Below, one piece after another: positions 9,052 to 20,700 of a DNA stretch of 64,000 bases (positions within the stretch are counted from its first letter, which is position 1; each line of letters opens with the position of its first letter). Source of the stretch: Saccharomycopsis phalli (Eukaryota > Ascomycota > Saccharomycetes > Ascoideales > Saccharomycopsidaceae); assembly GCA_020342235.1 (NCBI GenBank), contig CP073218.1, positions 930,001 through 994,000 on the forward strand, given 5' to 3'. The notes beneath the pieces are model-generated. The model was not told the DNA's origin, did no database searches, and saw nothing but the letters and a program-made list of their open reading frames with translations. The position numbers and the translations under genes were made by a program.

Positions 9052-9520
9052 AATAATAATATTTATTCAAGGTGATAGATATACTGGGCTGGTAAGGAGA
9101 TTTATACTTTGCAATCTACGACTGAGGACGGTCCCACTAGTAGTTGGAAGAAGACTCTACAGCAGAAAAACTTTCAGCTAGTGTTGTGAAAGAACGTTGG
9201 AGGGACAATGTGCTTACGTTGTTGGCGAACTTGGTCGCTTCTAGCCCAGGGAGCCAAACATGTCAAGTCGTAAACATTGATGGGGTCCTGATTAATTGCA
9301 AGACAGGCTAGCTTCAGCATTGAACAATGCCTTGGCTGTGCGAGGTTGGGTTTTGGCAGCTAGATAGTTAGCTGATGTTGCCAAGTATTTGTTTAGGACC
9401 TACTAGGGATTCTGAGTAGTTGTGACTTTTTGGTTGATACTTTATTGTGTTTTGATCTAGCACCCTGTAATGGGGTGGGTGACAGATCTTGGAGTCAATG
9501 ACTGTTGCCATTTTCATTTT
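9052..9520 (-). mobile_element. Old 5'-truncated LINE family-1 copy
   Basis: On the minus strand, the 3' end of the LINE ORF2 region (compare 18000-18180 in copy 2) is followed by the 3' UTR and an AATAATAAT end at 9052-9063. It is much more diverged than copies 1-3, with indels throughout, so it is an older insertion beside which copy 1 now lies. Confidence 0.6.
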
Positions 9521-9780
9521 CTGGGTGGCTTAGGGCAGAGATTTCCGGTTTCTGCGGGTCATTTGAATCGGTCAGTGTCGGGATCAGATTGGTTTGGTAT
9601 TGACTTTTTGCTCTATTAGAAATTGGAGAGGGGAATTGGGAATTGAATTTGAGAATACTAGTTTGGCAATGGATGATTAAGAGTGGGGTTTGAAAATAGA
9701 GGGCTGTGAATGGATTTTGGGAGAGGAGATTGACATGGAGATTGAAATGGAGTCTAAGTATGGAAATTTGAAAATGGAGC
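9521..9780. other. Purine-rich spacer at LINE copy 1 3' boundary
   Basis: A G+A-rich stretch (units such as GGAGATTGAAATGGAGT) fills the place where the terminal 170 bp of LINE copy 1 should be. No gene seen; its origin is unclear. Confidence 0.35.
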
Positions 9781-9901
9781 TTGTAAATATGTAAGGCAAT
9801 GTGTTTTTCGCCTAGATCTTTGGAGGTAACTTTAGCCACCCCCTCCCCAAGGTACTAACTCGGTAGCCCTCCTAACGTGCTGTAACAAAAAAAAGGGAAA
9901 A

Positions 9902-12900
9902 CTACCGGTCCAGCACCGACGAGTAGAATCCTATAAGATTTTTAAGCCTCGCCTTATCTGAGAAGAGGACGCGAGCTTGAGTAGCGTTGGTAATTCCTTC
10001 AGGAATCTGTGCTTGGGCTCGAGAGTCCAATAGTATCGGGCATGTGAAGTCGTGAAAACTAGATAGTGTAGCATTTTCACATCGGCTGCATGATGGACTC
10101 GCTTCGGCATTGAATAAAGTCTTAGTTTTATGTGAGACTAGGCTTTGGCCGCTAAGGAGTTGGCTGATTTTGCTTAGTGCTCGTTTGGGCCCAACTAGTG
10201 CTTCTGAAAGTAGTAATGTTGACTTATCAGTAGTCACTTGGATTGGACCTCGGCGTAGCGTCGTGTAATGAGCCGGTAGTCGGATTTCATTGGAGTCAAT
10301 GAGTTCTTGCCATTCCTTGGCGACCTTTTTCCTTGTAGATTCTTTTAAAACAGAAAATTTTCTTTGTTTCAGCGGGGCCATTTGTTGTGTGGCAGTTTCC
10401 AGTTCAGTCTGATCTTGAATTAATTGCTCCGCCCTCTGATTGATTCTTGAGGAGATGTCTTCAAAGGATCACTGGTAGGGAATTCTGATGTTGAGTACCG
10501 CGAGTGTCTCTTTGATGAGGGAATACGCGTGGAGTTCATTGTTTGCGACGCCTGATTTAATCTGCGTGTCTATGCTCTTTTGTATGGGGTTGCTGGGATT
10601 GGTATTAGTGAACCATCTGGTGCGCTTGTCAATAGCTATCCGTTTGAGTAGAAGTGATAGTGGAAGAGAGCCTGACTCAATGTTGAGGATGCCAATTGCA
10701 GTTGGTCTTAGCATGCCTAAGGCCAGTCGTAGAGCGATGTTGTGACATACCTGTATCTTGTTCCTCTGACTCTTGTTGAGCTTGAAGTAGAAGATCTCTA
10801 GTCCGTAGGATATTATCGGGAGCGTGCAAGTTTTGAACAAGGTGAGCGTAGTAGTTCCTCTTGTGCCATGTGTAACGCGACTGAGTGTTTTAATACGCTC
10901 TGTCACTTTTTTGGCGCGGGTAATCGTAGACTTGATGTGTTCTGTGAATCGTAGTCGTTTGTCTAGAGTGATTCCCAATAGTTTGACCACCTCTGATTCG
11001 TCTTTCGTCTGTCCATTTGGAAGGCGGAGGGCCGATCCGGTGGTGTTTGGGTAGAAGCGAATGTATTGTAGCTTTTTGCCATAGTCGAAACTAGTGTGGT
11101 TTTCCTGTGCCCATTGGTGGCAGATCCGTAGGCTCTCCGAGAGGGCTTTCTGGATCGTCTTCTGCTTGCCGTGCTTGAAGATGGTAATGACATCAATGAA
11201 TCCTATTACTTGTACACCATTGTCTGTGTGTCGCTTGTAGAGGTCGTGTGTGTAGACCATGAAAAGGATGGGAGAGCCTTGCGGCACTCCGAACGTTACT
11301 GGAATACACGATTCCGTGAGTTCATTGTTGATTCGGAGCTTTGTCTTCCGGTTAGTTAGGAAGCTGCTGGTCCAGTTGATTATTTCAGGAGGAGCTCCTA
11401 CCTGTTTCATTTTGGCTAGGAGTATGGGGTGATTCATGTTGTTGAAGGCACCTTCGATGTCCACCAATACTGCCCCAGAGTGGCGGTGTTGGGATGGCAA
11501 GGTGCGGATTCCTGCTGTTAACACACGTTATTCTCTGACTTTTTGAACTTGTTTGTACCGTGACACTTCGCTGAGTAGTGACATGACCGCGTCTGTAGCG
11601 CAGTACCCTGCTCTGCCCCCAAATTGTCCATTTGGTAGCTTGATTGTTGCTGCGAGGCGCTGAGTCATGATTGATTCGTAGATTTTTCCCATTATGCTCA
11701 AGAGACTAATTGGCATGTACGCCTTTGCCACGTTATAGACTGGTTTTCCCAGCTTGGGGATTACCACTGTGATGCTTTCCTTCCACTGGTCTGGGCAGAT
11801 GCCTAGCATTAGGCACGCATTGAAAATAGCTTCCATTTGGTTCGGAAATGTGTTTCCTTTCCATAGTTCCCGAATCTGTCCCACTGATATTTGGTCGGGC
11901 CAAGTGGCCTTTTTTAGCTTTAAGTAACGAAAGGAGTTGTATATCTCCTCTTTTGTAATCAGGTTGATAGTGTCAGACGGGACTTCGTGTATTGTGAACG
12001 TGTTCCGTGAGAGTTCTTCCCCTACAGAGATCTGTGGGTAGAAGGTTTCACTAAAGAGCTGAGTTTGTTCGTTATGCAGCTTGGACATCTTGTGGGTGAT
12101 GCGGGGGGTGGAGTATTTGAACGCGGTCCAAATGGTAGAGGAGTCTAAGGATTCAAGAAACGAGTTCCAGCAGTCCGCCTTTGCTCTCGCAAGAATCTTG
12201 GTGAATTCCTCTAAGGCTCTCCGTCTCTGTGGGTCATTCATTGTCATTTTCCTCATTCTGTCAAATGCACCTTTCACCTCTGGGGTGAACCATCTCTTTG
12301 ACAAATAACTAACTTTTTTCCTTGGCGTGTGGTCAGCTATAAGCTTCTGGATTCGTTTTGTGAACGAGTTGGTGACCTTGTTGAGAGTCTGGGGGAACCG
12401 GAGTTGAAGCTTCGGCCCTTTGCGGTCTAGCTCTTTGAGTACTTTCAGCCAGTCAGTTTTGGAGTGATCAGGGAGCAGTAGGAAGGGGCCTAGGCCCCTA
12501 GTGCCCGAAGTTCTTATATTGACCCTAAGGCCACAATGATCGGATCCAAACTGCATAAGTTTCGTCAGGGGACTTACCTTCCGAGATAGTGAGGGACTTG
12601 CAAAAATGACGTCTAACGTGTTTCCTCTTTGATGTGTAGGTTTATCATACTCATTAAGGCAGGAGAGATCTCCGAACTCAATGATGGCGTCAATAGCAGC
12701 AGTGTCAGATGTGGCACGTTGGCTCGGTATGATCCGGGAGGTAAAAGATGGGTGTGAGGCATTTAGGTCGCCCATGATGACCCCTTTAAAGTGGCCGCCA
12801 TAGGAGATGAGGTGATGCTGGAGAGTCTCGAGGGACTCAGATAGGAGGTGTGCCGCGGATATTACCGGGGCGTTGTAGATGTTGATGTGATCGATGGAGA

Positions 12901-13270
12901 GTCGTCTGGATGTGATCTTGATACCTATTATATCTCCTCCCCGTAGTGTATCAATTTGGTCAATCCGGAACTTTGGTGATGTTGATTTTATGATGTGGTT
13001 GCTGACATAGGTTACAACTCTGGGGCGGATAGGGGGTGCTCCAGTTGGAGCCGACTCCGTGAGCGCCTCATTTGCTGTGGAAGATGATTGAGATTCGGGG
13101 ACGTCGAACATAGTAAAGGCTTGTCGTAGATTTGTGAGGCCCCATGCACCGTGACGGTATGGAGGCTCTTGGACCATGATAATAGCCTTTGAATTTTTGT
13201 AGTGATTAAGTGTTGCTTCGAGAATTGATAGTTTCTTTTGTATGTTAATGGAGATAACTAATATCTTCAT
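9902..13270 (-). pseudogene. LINE copy 1 ORF2: endonuclease-reverse transcriptase
   Basis: About 1,120 codons. N-terminal APE-type endonuclease (ISINIQKK, VQEPPYR, GDLNASHP, and the SDH motif near residue 245), then reverse transcriptase (ATWPDQISVGQIREL, DIEGAFNNMNHPIL, VPQGSP, LLGITLDK), then a C-terminal CX2CX8HX3C knuckle (CSRC...HDFTC). Lesions: in-frame TAA at about 11525 and TGA at about 10466, a 9-bp deletion removing ISP after PQGSP, and GFIDVITIF in place of GFIDDITIF at the catalytic aspartate pair. It starts with an ATG overlapping the ORF1 stop. Confidence 0.88.
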
Positions 13271-14899
13271 TTTAATTGCCGGCGACCAGACTTGGATGCC
13301 CCACTCTGGTGGGTTTTGGCTAGATTTATTCTGGGACGGAGTTTCCGGGTTTTACTCTCAATCTCTTTTGCAATTCTTTCTGTCTTGATTGATTTCCGGC
13401 TGGCAGTGGCTTCGTTTGTTAATGGAGTCAAGCCTTCGTCATTTTCCTGAGAGGGCTCCTCTTCCTGCTCCTCTTCTGGGCCTGACTGGAGCTCTGATGC
13501 TTCATCCATGTTGTCGCCCAGGTATGTTTCGTCTCTCTCCTGATCATCTTCTGGGACATAGTCCGAATCCATGTCATCGGATTCGTTATCGTCGTTGACT
13601 TGGTGGGTCAAGGAGTCGTCCTCAGGGGTGTTGTCCTTAGCTTGAGTTTCAGGTACCTTCTAGCTATCTGGAGTAGCTGATGGTGGGATGGTGGCTTGAG
13701 GCTGGGCCTCCAGTGGTGGACTTCTCATTTGAGATTGACTGCGTGTGACTCTCCCGCTATGTTGGCTTGTGATTGGTTCATTTGGCGGGCTCATGTGTTG
13801 CCGTTTTCTTGGATTAGACCGCTCTCTCGTGGCGTACACTGGGATGGGTATAAATCCGTTAAGGTAGAAACTTTGCTTGGTGAAGAAGGTAGCAGTGTCT
13901 TCATTTGGAAAGAAGAGCTTGGCACAGTAAGCTTTTTCGTTATCTTCTGAGATGTTGTCCCAGTCAATGTGGACATCTCGTTTGATGAGAGCTCGTGGAG
14001 GGGCGGAGAAGAGTGGATCATCCCATTCTACTTTTTTGGCTTCCTTTATGAAGAAAGCTTCAAGGGCGGCTGGTGAGACTTTGAGGGGGATGTTCCCCAC
14101 GACGCGTGTGGCCCAAGGGCTCGGGTCGAAAAATCCCGGTGAATCAAAGATGGAGAGAACAGTGTTCTTTGCCTCCGTGATCAATGGCTCGGAGACGTGA
14201 ATTCTGATCTGTTTGGAGCGTGTAAGAGTGACGCGGGTCGCCTGTGGGATCTGTTGCGAAGAGTGTTGACTTCTTGACTTGGTGGTCCCTTTCAGCTTGA
14301 GAAGATGGGTTTGGTTCAGGTTCTGATTGTAGAAGAGTTTCCCTTGAGCGTACAACTCCCTTCCGTCAATACGGTAAGGTGAATTAGGGCGCCCCCTATG
14401 GGTTGGACGAGTTGACGATGGATTACTTTTCATGCCCCGGGCGGCTGCTTGAGAGTAGCTAGTGCTTTTGGTGGATCTGAATTCAGCCTTTAGCTCCCGG
14501 ATCTCATTCATTAGAGTGCTGTAGGCCTGTTCTTTTCTTGTGCATCTTTGCCAAGGCGATCAATGCGCTCTGTGGTTGATTTTTGCCAAGGTAGTGTTGG
14601 TTGTTCAGAGCAGAGCTCCTGTATGATGCGTTGGTGGTAATAATCCAAGTGCGGATGAATTCTGGGATGTCTTCGGTAAGTTGAGGAAGAGGGATTCTCC
14701 GTGCGAGCGCTTTCTCAAACGACAGCGGTAAGTGGGATGTCGACCAGACGGAATTGGATGTCGGTAAAGGAGATTCTGACTCGTGTTGGGCAGCGGAGCT
14801 GCTTTCAGGGGCAAAGTTAGGGGATTGGTGCGATGCAGTTGCATCTGACCATGGTTCCTGGATTGGCCGCCGCGGCGAGCCTGGGCGCTTTTCAATCAT
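13267..14899 (-). pseudogene. LINE copy 1 ORF1 (nucleic-acid-binding protein)
   Basis: ORF1 encodes a proline/serine-rich basic N part (MIEKRPGSPRRPIQEP), a central folded segment (VSEPLITEAKNTVLSIFDS through FFTKQSFYLNGFIPIPVYATR), and an acidic then basic C tail ending GRRQLK. Relative to copy 3 it has frame disruption near 14510-14620 and near 14260-14290, and a TAG at about 13660 that copy 3 shares and copy 2 lacks. I see no zinc knuckle in ORF1; an RRM-like fold is possible but unproven. Confidence 0.8.
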
Positions 14900-15095
14900 C
14901 CTGGGCGGATCTCCTGGGAAATCTGCTGATAATTGATGAACCGAGGGGGCCAAAGGCCCCCTCGGATACTTCGCTTTCAGAAACGTGATTCCTGTTGGGC
15001 AAAATTTTCCATTCTTGTATTTCTGATATATAGTTCTTGTGGTGGTTGTGTAAGAAGCTTGGTCGGCCTTGTCACTAATTTTGACAGCTATTCAT

Positions 15096-15377
15096 AGTAC
15101 TAGCACGGTAGACTTGATGTGATCTAGAAATAAGCAATCTACCGGTCCAACATTGAAGAGCAGAGTCATATAATTTTGTTAACATCCCATCTTGTCAAAG
15201 AAAAGAGAGGCTTGCTTGCATGATATTATGCCGTTGTAGATTTATTGGGCTCCAAATGTCAGATATCGCCGACCGTTAATGGTGCGAGTTCCTCAAATTT
15301 CGTGCACAACAGCTGTGGCTTTGAATGCGGTCTTAGTTTCATGTGACACTATGCTTTGGCCGTTTAGTAGTTGACTG
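15096..15377 (-). mobile_element. Old LINE ORF2 3' fragment inside the module flank
   Basis: Minus-strand similarity to the end of LINE ORF2 and 3' UTR start (compare 17760-18040): CCGGTCCA at its end, CTTTGGCCG..AGTAGTTG at its beginning. It is strongly diverged and present at the same place in all three module copies, so it predates the module duplication. Confidence 0.6.
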
Positions 15378-15710
15378 AAGGAAAACATGAACCATTTCCC
15401 TAGGGAATTGAATGATTAATTTAATTCTCTAATGAATCACATTTCTCATTGCCTTTGAATTTTACAATATATCGTCTCCACACATCATAAATTTTTACGC
15501 ATGAACATTTTGTCGTGCCGTTTAGTGCTCGGCGTGAGTGATCATCGACTTGAGGTTAAAAGAAATGTAATGTTTGACATTTCAACAAGTAGCAAAGATT
15601 TTGTGACATGAATAATATATACAAATACAACTTATAGACGTGCAAATAATAAATATAATAGCAATAAATAACGAGTATAATGTCCAGTGGACAATTTAAA
15701 CTGAACAACA

Positions 15711-15750
15711 GTCACAGGTATAGTAAGTCACAGGTATAGTAAGTCACGAT
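15711..15750. repeat. 16-bp promoter repeat, two units
   Basis: GTGACTTACTATACCT (on the minus strand) occurs twice plus a partial unit, about 150 bp before gene 1. The matching positions of the other two modules hold four units. Confidence 0.85.
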
Positions 15751-15895
15751 GGATATCAAATGGACAAAATACCACATAATTATGATAAACGGCGTTTTCA
15801 ATGCACAAAAATAGCCATATACTAGACTCCATACATGGATAGAATAAAAAAAAAATCCTATAAATTCCTAGAATTCGCTCTTATGTTCATCATCA

Positions 15896-16987
15896 ATGAA
15901 CATCTTAACCATCTTTGACTTGCTTTTAGCTTTGCTCTTTTTGGAATTCAGCCTGGCTGCTTCCCTTTCAACCGAACCAAACGTTGGTAATTCTGACAAA
16001 ATTGAGGAGAGTAAAAAGATTGATAGTCTTGTTAAAAGATTCAATCCACTTGACATGAGAACTTGTCGTGTTGATAGAAAAAAAGGAAAGGTGGATCCTG
16101 GCTGTTCAAACGAAACGAGCCGGAAATTAATTTTTACCTACATATTATATAGCAAAAGAGACACGGCCGAAATCCATGGATTGTGGACAGACGATCTCAG
16201 CGTGGTGGTTGACGTGAAACCTGAAAAACTTGAGTACTTCAAGAAGATGATCGACCCTGCATTCTTTGAACAACCATGGATAACCAAGTACTGGGCTAGA
16301 ACAGAATATGAGGACACAGTACAATTTATAGCAAATAATCTAGACGCATCAAGAATTTTGCAAGGCAAACAGAACCTCGCACTATATGAAGCAATTAGAC
16401 ATTCACCGCAATTTTCGTCCTTCAACGAGAAATGCTATGAAGTTTACTGCGACAAATTATCAGACGAATCGACTTACAAACAGTTGAAGAAACTTGATGA
16501 TAAAAAGCAGCTCACTGTTCAACAGTCCAAAAGGTACAATCTTGTTGTGAATGATGCCCTTTTTTATCTTAAACACAGACAGGGTTACATGGACTACATG
16601 ACTGCAACTGGAAAGCACCTAATCCTAGACAATGCTCTACCTCGACCCCAAAAGATAATTAGTTTTTTTGGACTTGGGAAAATCCACAATTACAATTTTG
16701 TTAACAAGATCATGTCTAAGGAATTTCCCAATGTGATTATGATGGGAAAAACTAAACCACCAATTTATTCTAATGGAAAGATTATTTGCGAGATTAAAAG
16801 TTTCAAATATTATTATGACCTTAAAGGAAAAGGCAATTTGTTGAGTGATACCGTTAGTATTACCAACACTCCTATTAGCCAGAAATTAAATGATGTCAAC
16901 AACTTTTGTTCGCCATCGTTTGAGCTGTCAAAGGACATGAAATTCTGTTTTCAAGACAAAAATGGCCTTTGCTTCAGCAGCAAGTGA
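15896..16987 (+). CDS. Secreted RNase T2-like protein, paralogue 1
   Basis: 363 residues with a strong signal peptide (MNILTIFDLLLALLFLEFSLA; cleavage near 22). RNase T2-family features: first catalytic motif IHGLW at 93-97, a cysteine pair FNEKCYEVYC at 176-185, and a C-terminal EIKSFKYYYDLKGKGN at about 299-314, which resembles the TEIYYYHYVKG strand of yeast Rny1. The second catalytic motif (HEWxKHGT in active enzymes) reads QPWITKYW at 126-133, so both its histidines are replaced. Eight cysteines are conserved with paralogues 2 and 3. The frame is intact. Probably secreted and not a standard ribonuclease; activity is unknown. A KR site at 47-48 could be Kex2-processed. Confidence 0.75.
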   Translation: MNILTIFDLLLALLFLEFSLAASLSTEPNVGNSDKIEESKKIDSLVKRFNPLDMRTCRVDRKKGKVDPGCSNETSRKLIFTYILYSKRDTAEIHGLWTDDLSVVVDVKPEKLEYFKKMIDPAFFEQPWITKYWARTEYEDTVQFIANNLDASRILQGKQNLALYEAIRHSPQFSSFNEKCYEVYCDKLSDESTYKQLKKLDDKKQLTVQQSKRYNLVVNDALFYLKHRQGYMDYMTATGKHLILDNALPRPQKIISFFGLGKIHNYNFVNKIMSKEFPNVIMMGKTKPPIYSNGKIICEIKSFKYYYDLKGKGNLLSDTVSITNTPISQKLNDVNNFCSPSFELSKDMKFCFQDKNGLCFSSK

Positions 16988-17055
16988 TGTGCCAGGTGTA
17001 ATCTTTTCTTTTTTGGCGACTTTGTACTGGTACAAATAAATAAATATACAATAAT

Positions 17056-17398
17056 TGTCGTAGTTAACAACCACTGCAGAACAATTTCACCTGTGCGACG
17101 TCGGTGTCGGTAAGAACATTACCAACTCCCGGTGTTGATAAGACTGAATACTCCAATTCCAGTTATATTGAAATCAATATTATTGGAAGATAACAATCTG
17201 ATAAGAGATGGAGAAAGTCTATATAAGGAGGGGTTCCCTTCTTATAGAGAACACAATTCAACTGAACAGTTCAGCTAGACATTATATCTAGCAGAGTCCA
17301 ATCCGGTTATCCAAATCCTAAAGGAACAAAACAAATAATTAAGTAGTTTATAGCTCATTATAATACTATGTAATCAGACGAAACTATTAACTACGACA
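17056..17398 (+). mobile_element. LTR of an LTR retrotransposon (fossil)
   Basis: A 343-bp LTR with inverted ends TGTCGTAGTTAA...TTAACTACGACA and an internal TATA box (TATATAAGG). It is followed at 17399 by TGGTGCGAG, which looks like a primer-binding site, and a ~70-bp remnant of internal sequence to 17470. Nothing else of the element remains here. Related LTR pieces lie at 28230-28445 and 47882-48223. Fairly young by its intact ends; the element is broken. Confidence 0.75.
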
Positions 17399-17755
17399 TG
17401 GTGCGAGCTCTGTGTACTGACGAAGGTACGACTAATTCAGCAAGTTCCTTTTCAGACATGTCCCGAGATGAAATAATAATGATATTTATTTAAGGCTATA
17501 GCTATACTAGGCTCCTAGAGGAGATTTATACTTCGCCGTCTATGACTAAGGACGGTGTTGCTATATAGTCGTCGAAAGAAAACTCTGCAACAGAGATAAA
17601 AAACTTTCGATCAGAGCTTGTAAATATGTAAGGTAATGAGCATTGGAGGGGCAATGAGTTTTTCGCCTAGATCTTTAGAGGTGGCTTTCGCCACCCCCTC
17701 CCCAGGGTACTAATTCGGTAGCCTTCCTAACGTGCTGTAACAAAAAAGGAAAAAA

Positions 17756-20700
17756 CTACCGGTCCAGAACCGATGAGTAGAATCTTATAAGATTTTTAAG
17801 CTTCGCCTTATCTGAGAATAAGACACGGGCTTGAGTAGCGTTGGTAATTCCTTCAGGAATCTGTGCTTGGGCTCGAGAGTCCAAGAGTATCAGGCATGTG
17901 AAGTCGTGAAAAATAGATGGTGCAGCATCCTCACATCTGCTGCATGATGGGCTCGCTTCGGCATTGAATAAAGTATTGGTTTTATGTGAGACTAGGCTTT
18001 GGCCGCTGAGGAGTTGGCTTATTTTGTTTAGTGCTCGTTTGGGCCCAACTAGTGCTTCTGAAAGTAGTAATGTTGACTTATCAGTAGTCACTTGAATTGG
18101 ACCTCGGCGTAGCGTCGTGTAATGAGCCGGTAGTCGGATTTCATTGGAGTCAATGAGTTCTTGCCATTCATTGGTTACCTTTTTCCTTGTAGCTTCTTTT
18201 AAAACAGAAATTTTTCTTTGTTTCAGCGGGGCCATTTGTAGCGTGGTAGTATCCAGTTCAGTCTGATCTTGAATTAGTTGTTCCGCCCTCTGATTGATTC
18301 TTGAGGAAACGTCTTCAAAGGATCGCTGGTAGGGAATGCTGATTTTGAGTACCGCGAGTGTCTCTTTGATGAGGGGATACGCGTGGAGTTCATTGTTTGC
18401 GACGCCTAATTTAATCTGCGTGTCTATGCTCTTTTGTATGGGATTGCTGGGATTGGTATTAGTGAACCATCTGGTGCACTTGTCAATAGCAATTCGTTTG
18501 AGTAGAAGTGATAGTGGAAGCGAGCCTGACTCAATGTTGAGGATGCCAATTGCAGTTGGTCTTAGCATGCCCAAGGCCAGTCGTAGAGCGATGTTGTGGC
18601 ATACCTGTATCTTGTTCCTCTGACTCTTGTTGAGCTTGAAGTAGAAGATCTCTAGTCCGTAGGATATTATCGGGAGCGTGCAAGTTTTGAACAAGGTGAG
18701 CGTAGTAGTTCCTCTTGTGCCATGTGTAACGCGACTGAGTGTTTTAATACGCTCTGTCACTTTTTTGGCTCGGGTAATCGTGGACTTGATGTGTTCTGTG
18801 AATCGTAGTCATTTGTCTAGAGTAATTCCCAATAGTTTGACCACCTCCGATCCGTCTTTCGTCTGTCCATTTGGAAGGCGGAGAACCGAACCGGTGGTGT
18901 TGGGGTGGAAGCGAATGTATTGTAGCTTTTTGCCATAGTCGAAACTAGTGTGGTTTTCCTGTGCCCATTGGTGGCAGATCCGTAGGCTCTCCGAGAGGGC
19001 CTTCTGGATTGTCTTCTGTTTGCCATGCTTGAAGATAGTAATGTCATCAATGAATCCTATTACTTGTACTCCATTGTCCGTGAGTCGCTTGTAGAGGTCG
19101 TGTGTGTAGATCATGAAAAGGATGGGCGAGATGGGCGAGCGTTGCGGCACTCCGAACGTTACTGGAATCCACGATTCCGAAAGTTCGTTATTGATTCGAA
19201 GCTTTGTCTTCCGGTTAGTTAGAAAGCTGCTGGTCCAGTTGATTATTTCAGGAGGAGCACCTACCTGTTTCATTTTGGCTAGGAGTATGGGGTGATTCAT
19301 GTTGTTGAAGGCACCTTCGATGTCCACCAATATTGCCCCAGAGCGGCGGTGTTGGGATGGTAAGGTGTGGATTCCTGCTGTTAACACACGTTTTTCTCTG
19401 GCTTTTTGAGCTTGTTTGTACCGTGACACTTCATTGACTAGTGACATGACCGCGTCTGTAGCGCAGTACCCTGCTCTGCCCCCAAATTGTCCATTTGGTA
19501 GCTTGATTGTTGCTGCAAGGCGCTGAATCATGATTGATTCGTAGATTTTTCCCATTATGTTCAAGAGACTGATTGGCCTGTACGCCTTTGCCACGTTATA
19601 GTCTGGTTTTCCCGGCTTGGGGATTACCACTGTGATGCTTTCCTTCCACTGGTCTGGGCAGATGCCTAGCATTAGGCACGCATTGAAAATAGCTTCCATT
19701 TGGTTCGGAAATGTGTTTCCTTTCCATAGTTCCCGAATCTGTCCCACTGATATTTGGTCAGGCCCAGGGGCCTTTTTTTAGCTTTAAGTAACGAAAGGAG
19801 TGGTATATCTCCTCTTTTGTAATCAGGTTGATAGTGTCAGACGGGACTTCGTGTATTGTGAACGTGTTCCGTGAGAGTTCTTCCCCTACAGAGATCTGTG
19901 GGTAGAAGGTTTCACTAAAGAGCTGAGTTTGTTCGTTATGCAGCTTGGACATCTTGTGGGTGATGCGGGGGGTGGAGTATTTGAACGCGGTCCAAATGGT
20001 AGAGGAGTCTAAGGATTCAAGAAACGAGTTCCAGCAATCTGCCTTTGCTCTTGCAAGAATCTTTGTGAATTCCTCTGAGGCTCTCCGTCTCTGTGGGTCA
20101 TTCATTGTCATTTTCCTCATTCTGTCAAATGCACCTTTCACCTCTGGGGTGAACCATCACTTTGACAGATAACTAACTTTTTTCCTTGGCGTGTGGTCAG
20201 CTATAAGCTTCTGGATTCGTTTTGTGAACGAGTTGGTGACCTTGTTGAGAGTCTGGGGGAACCGGAGTTGAAGCTTCGGCCTTTTGCGGTCTAGCTCTTT
20301 GAGTACTTTCAGCCAGTCAGTTTTGGAGTGATCAGGGAGCAGTAGGAAGGGGTCTAGGCCCCTAGTGCCCGAAGTTCTTATATTGACCCTAAGGCCATAA
20401 TGATCGGATCCAAACTGCATAAGTTTCGTCAGGGAACTTACCTTCCGAGATAGTGAGGGACTTGCAAGAATGACGTCTAACGTGATTCCTCTTTGATGTG
20501 TAGGTTTATCGTACTCATTAAGGCAGGAGAGATCTCCGAACTCAATGATGGCGTCAATAGCAGCAGTATCAGATGTGGCACGTTGGCCCGGTATAATCCG
20601 GGAGGTAAAAGATGGGTGTGAGGCATTTAGATCGCCCATGATGACCCCTTTAAAGCGGCCGCCACAGGAGACGAGATGATGCTGGAGAGTCTCAAGGGAC

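Larger units (their letters stand above)
9781..15014 (-). mobile_element. Non-LTR retrotransposon (two-ORF LINE, family 1), copy 1
   Basis: Near-full-length LINE with ORF1, then ORF2 overlapping by ATGA, then a 3' UTR with the structured block. Its 5' end near 15014 is where similarity to copy 2 stops (CAAAATTTTCCATT). The last ~170 bp of the 3' UTR are missing. Beyond the 5' end lies the flank that is shared with the modules at 55.5-56.4 and 63.1-64.0 kb. Copy 1 shares with copy 3 a premature stop in ORF1 and an Asp-to-Val change in the reverse-transcriptase core, so both derive from one already inactive element. Confidence 0.92.
15015..15895. repeat. Module flank, inverted copy (upstream of RNase T2-like gene 1)
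   Basis: About 880 bp nearly identical, in reverse orientation, to 55531-56445 and 63138-64000. It joins the 5' end of a LINE to the start codon of an RNase T2-like gene in each case. It contains an old LINE fragment, AT-rich sequence, a 16-bp tandem repeat and a 10-T/A run just before the gene. Confidence 0.92.
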
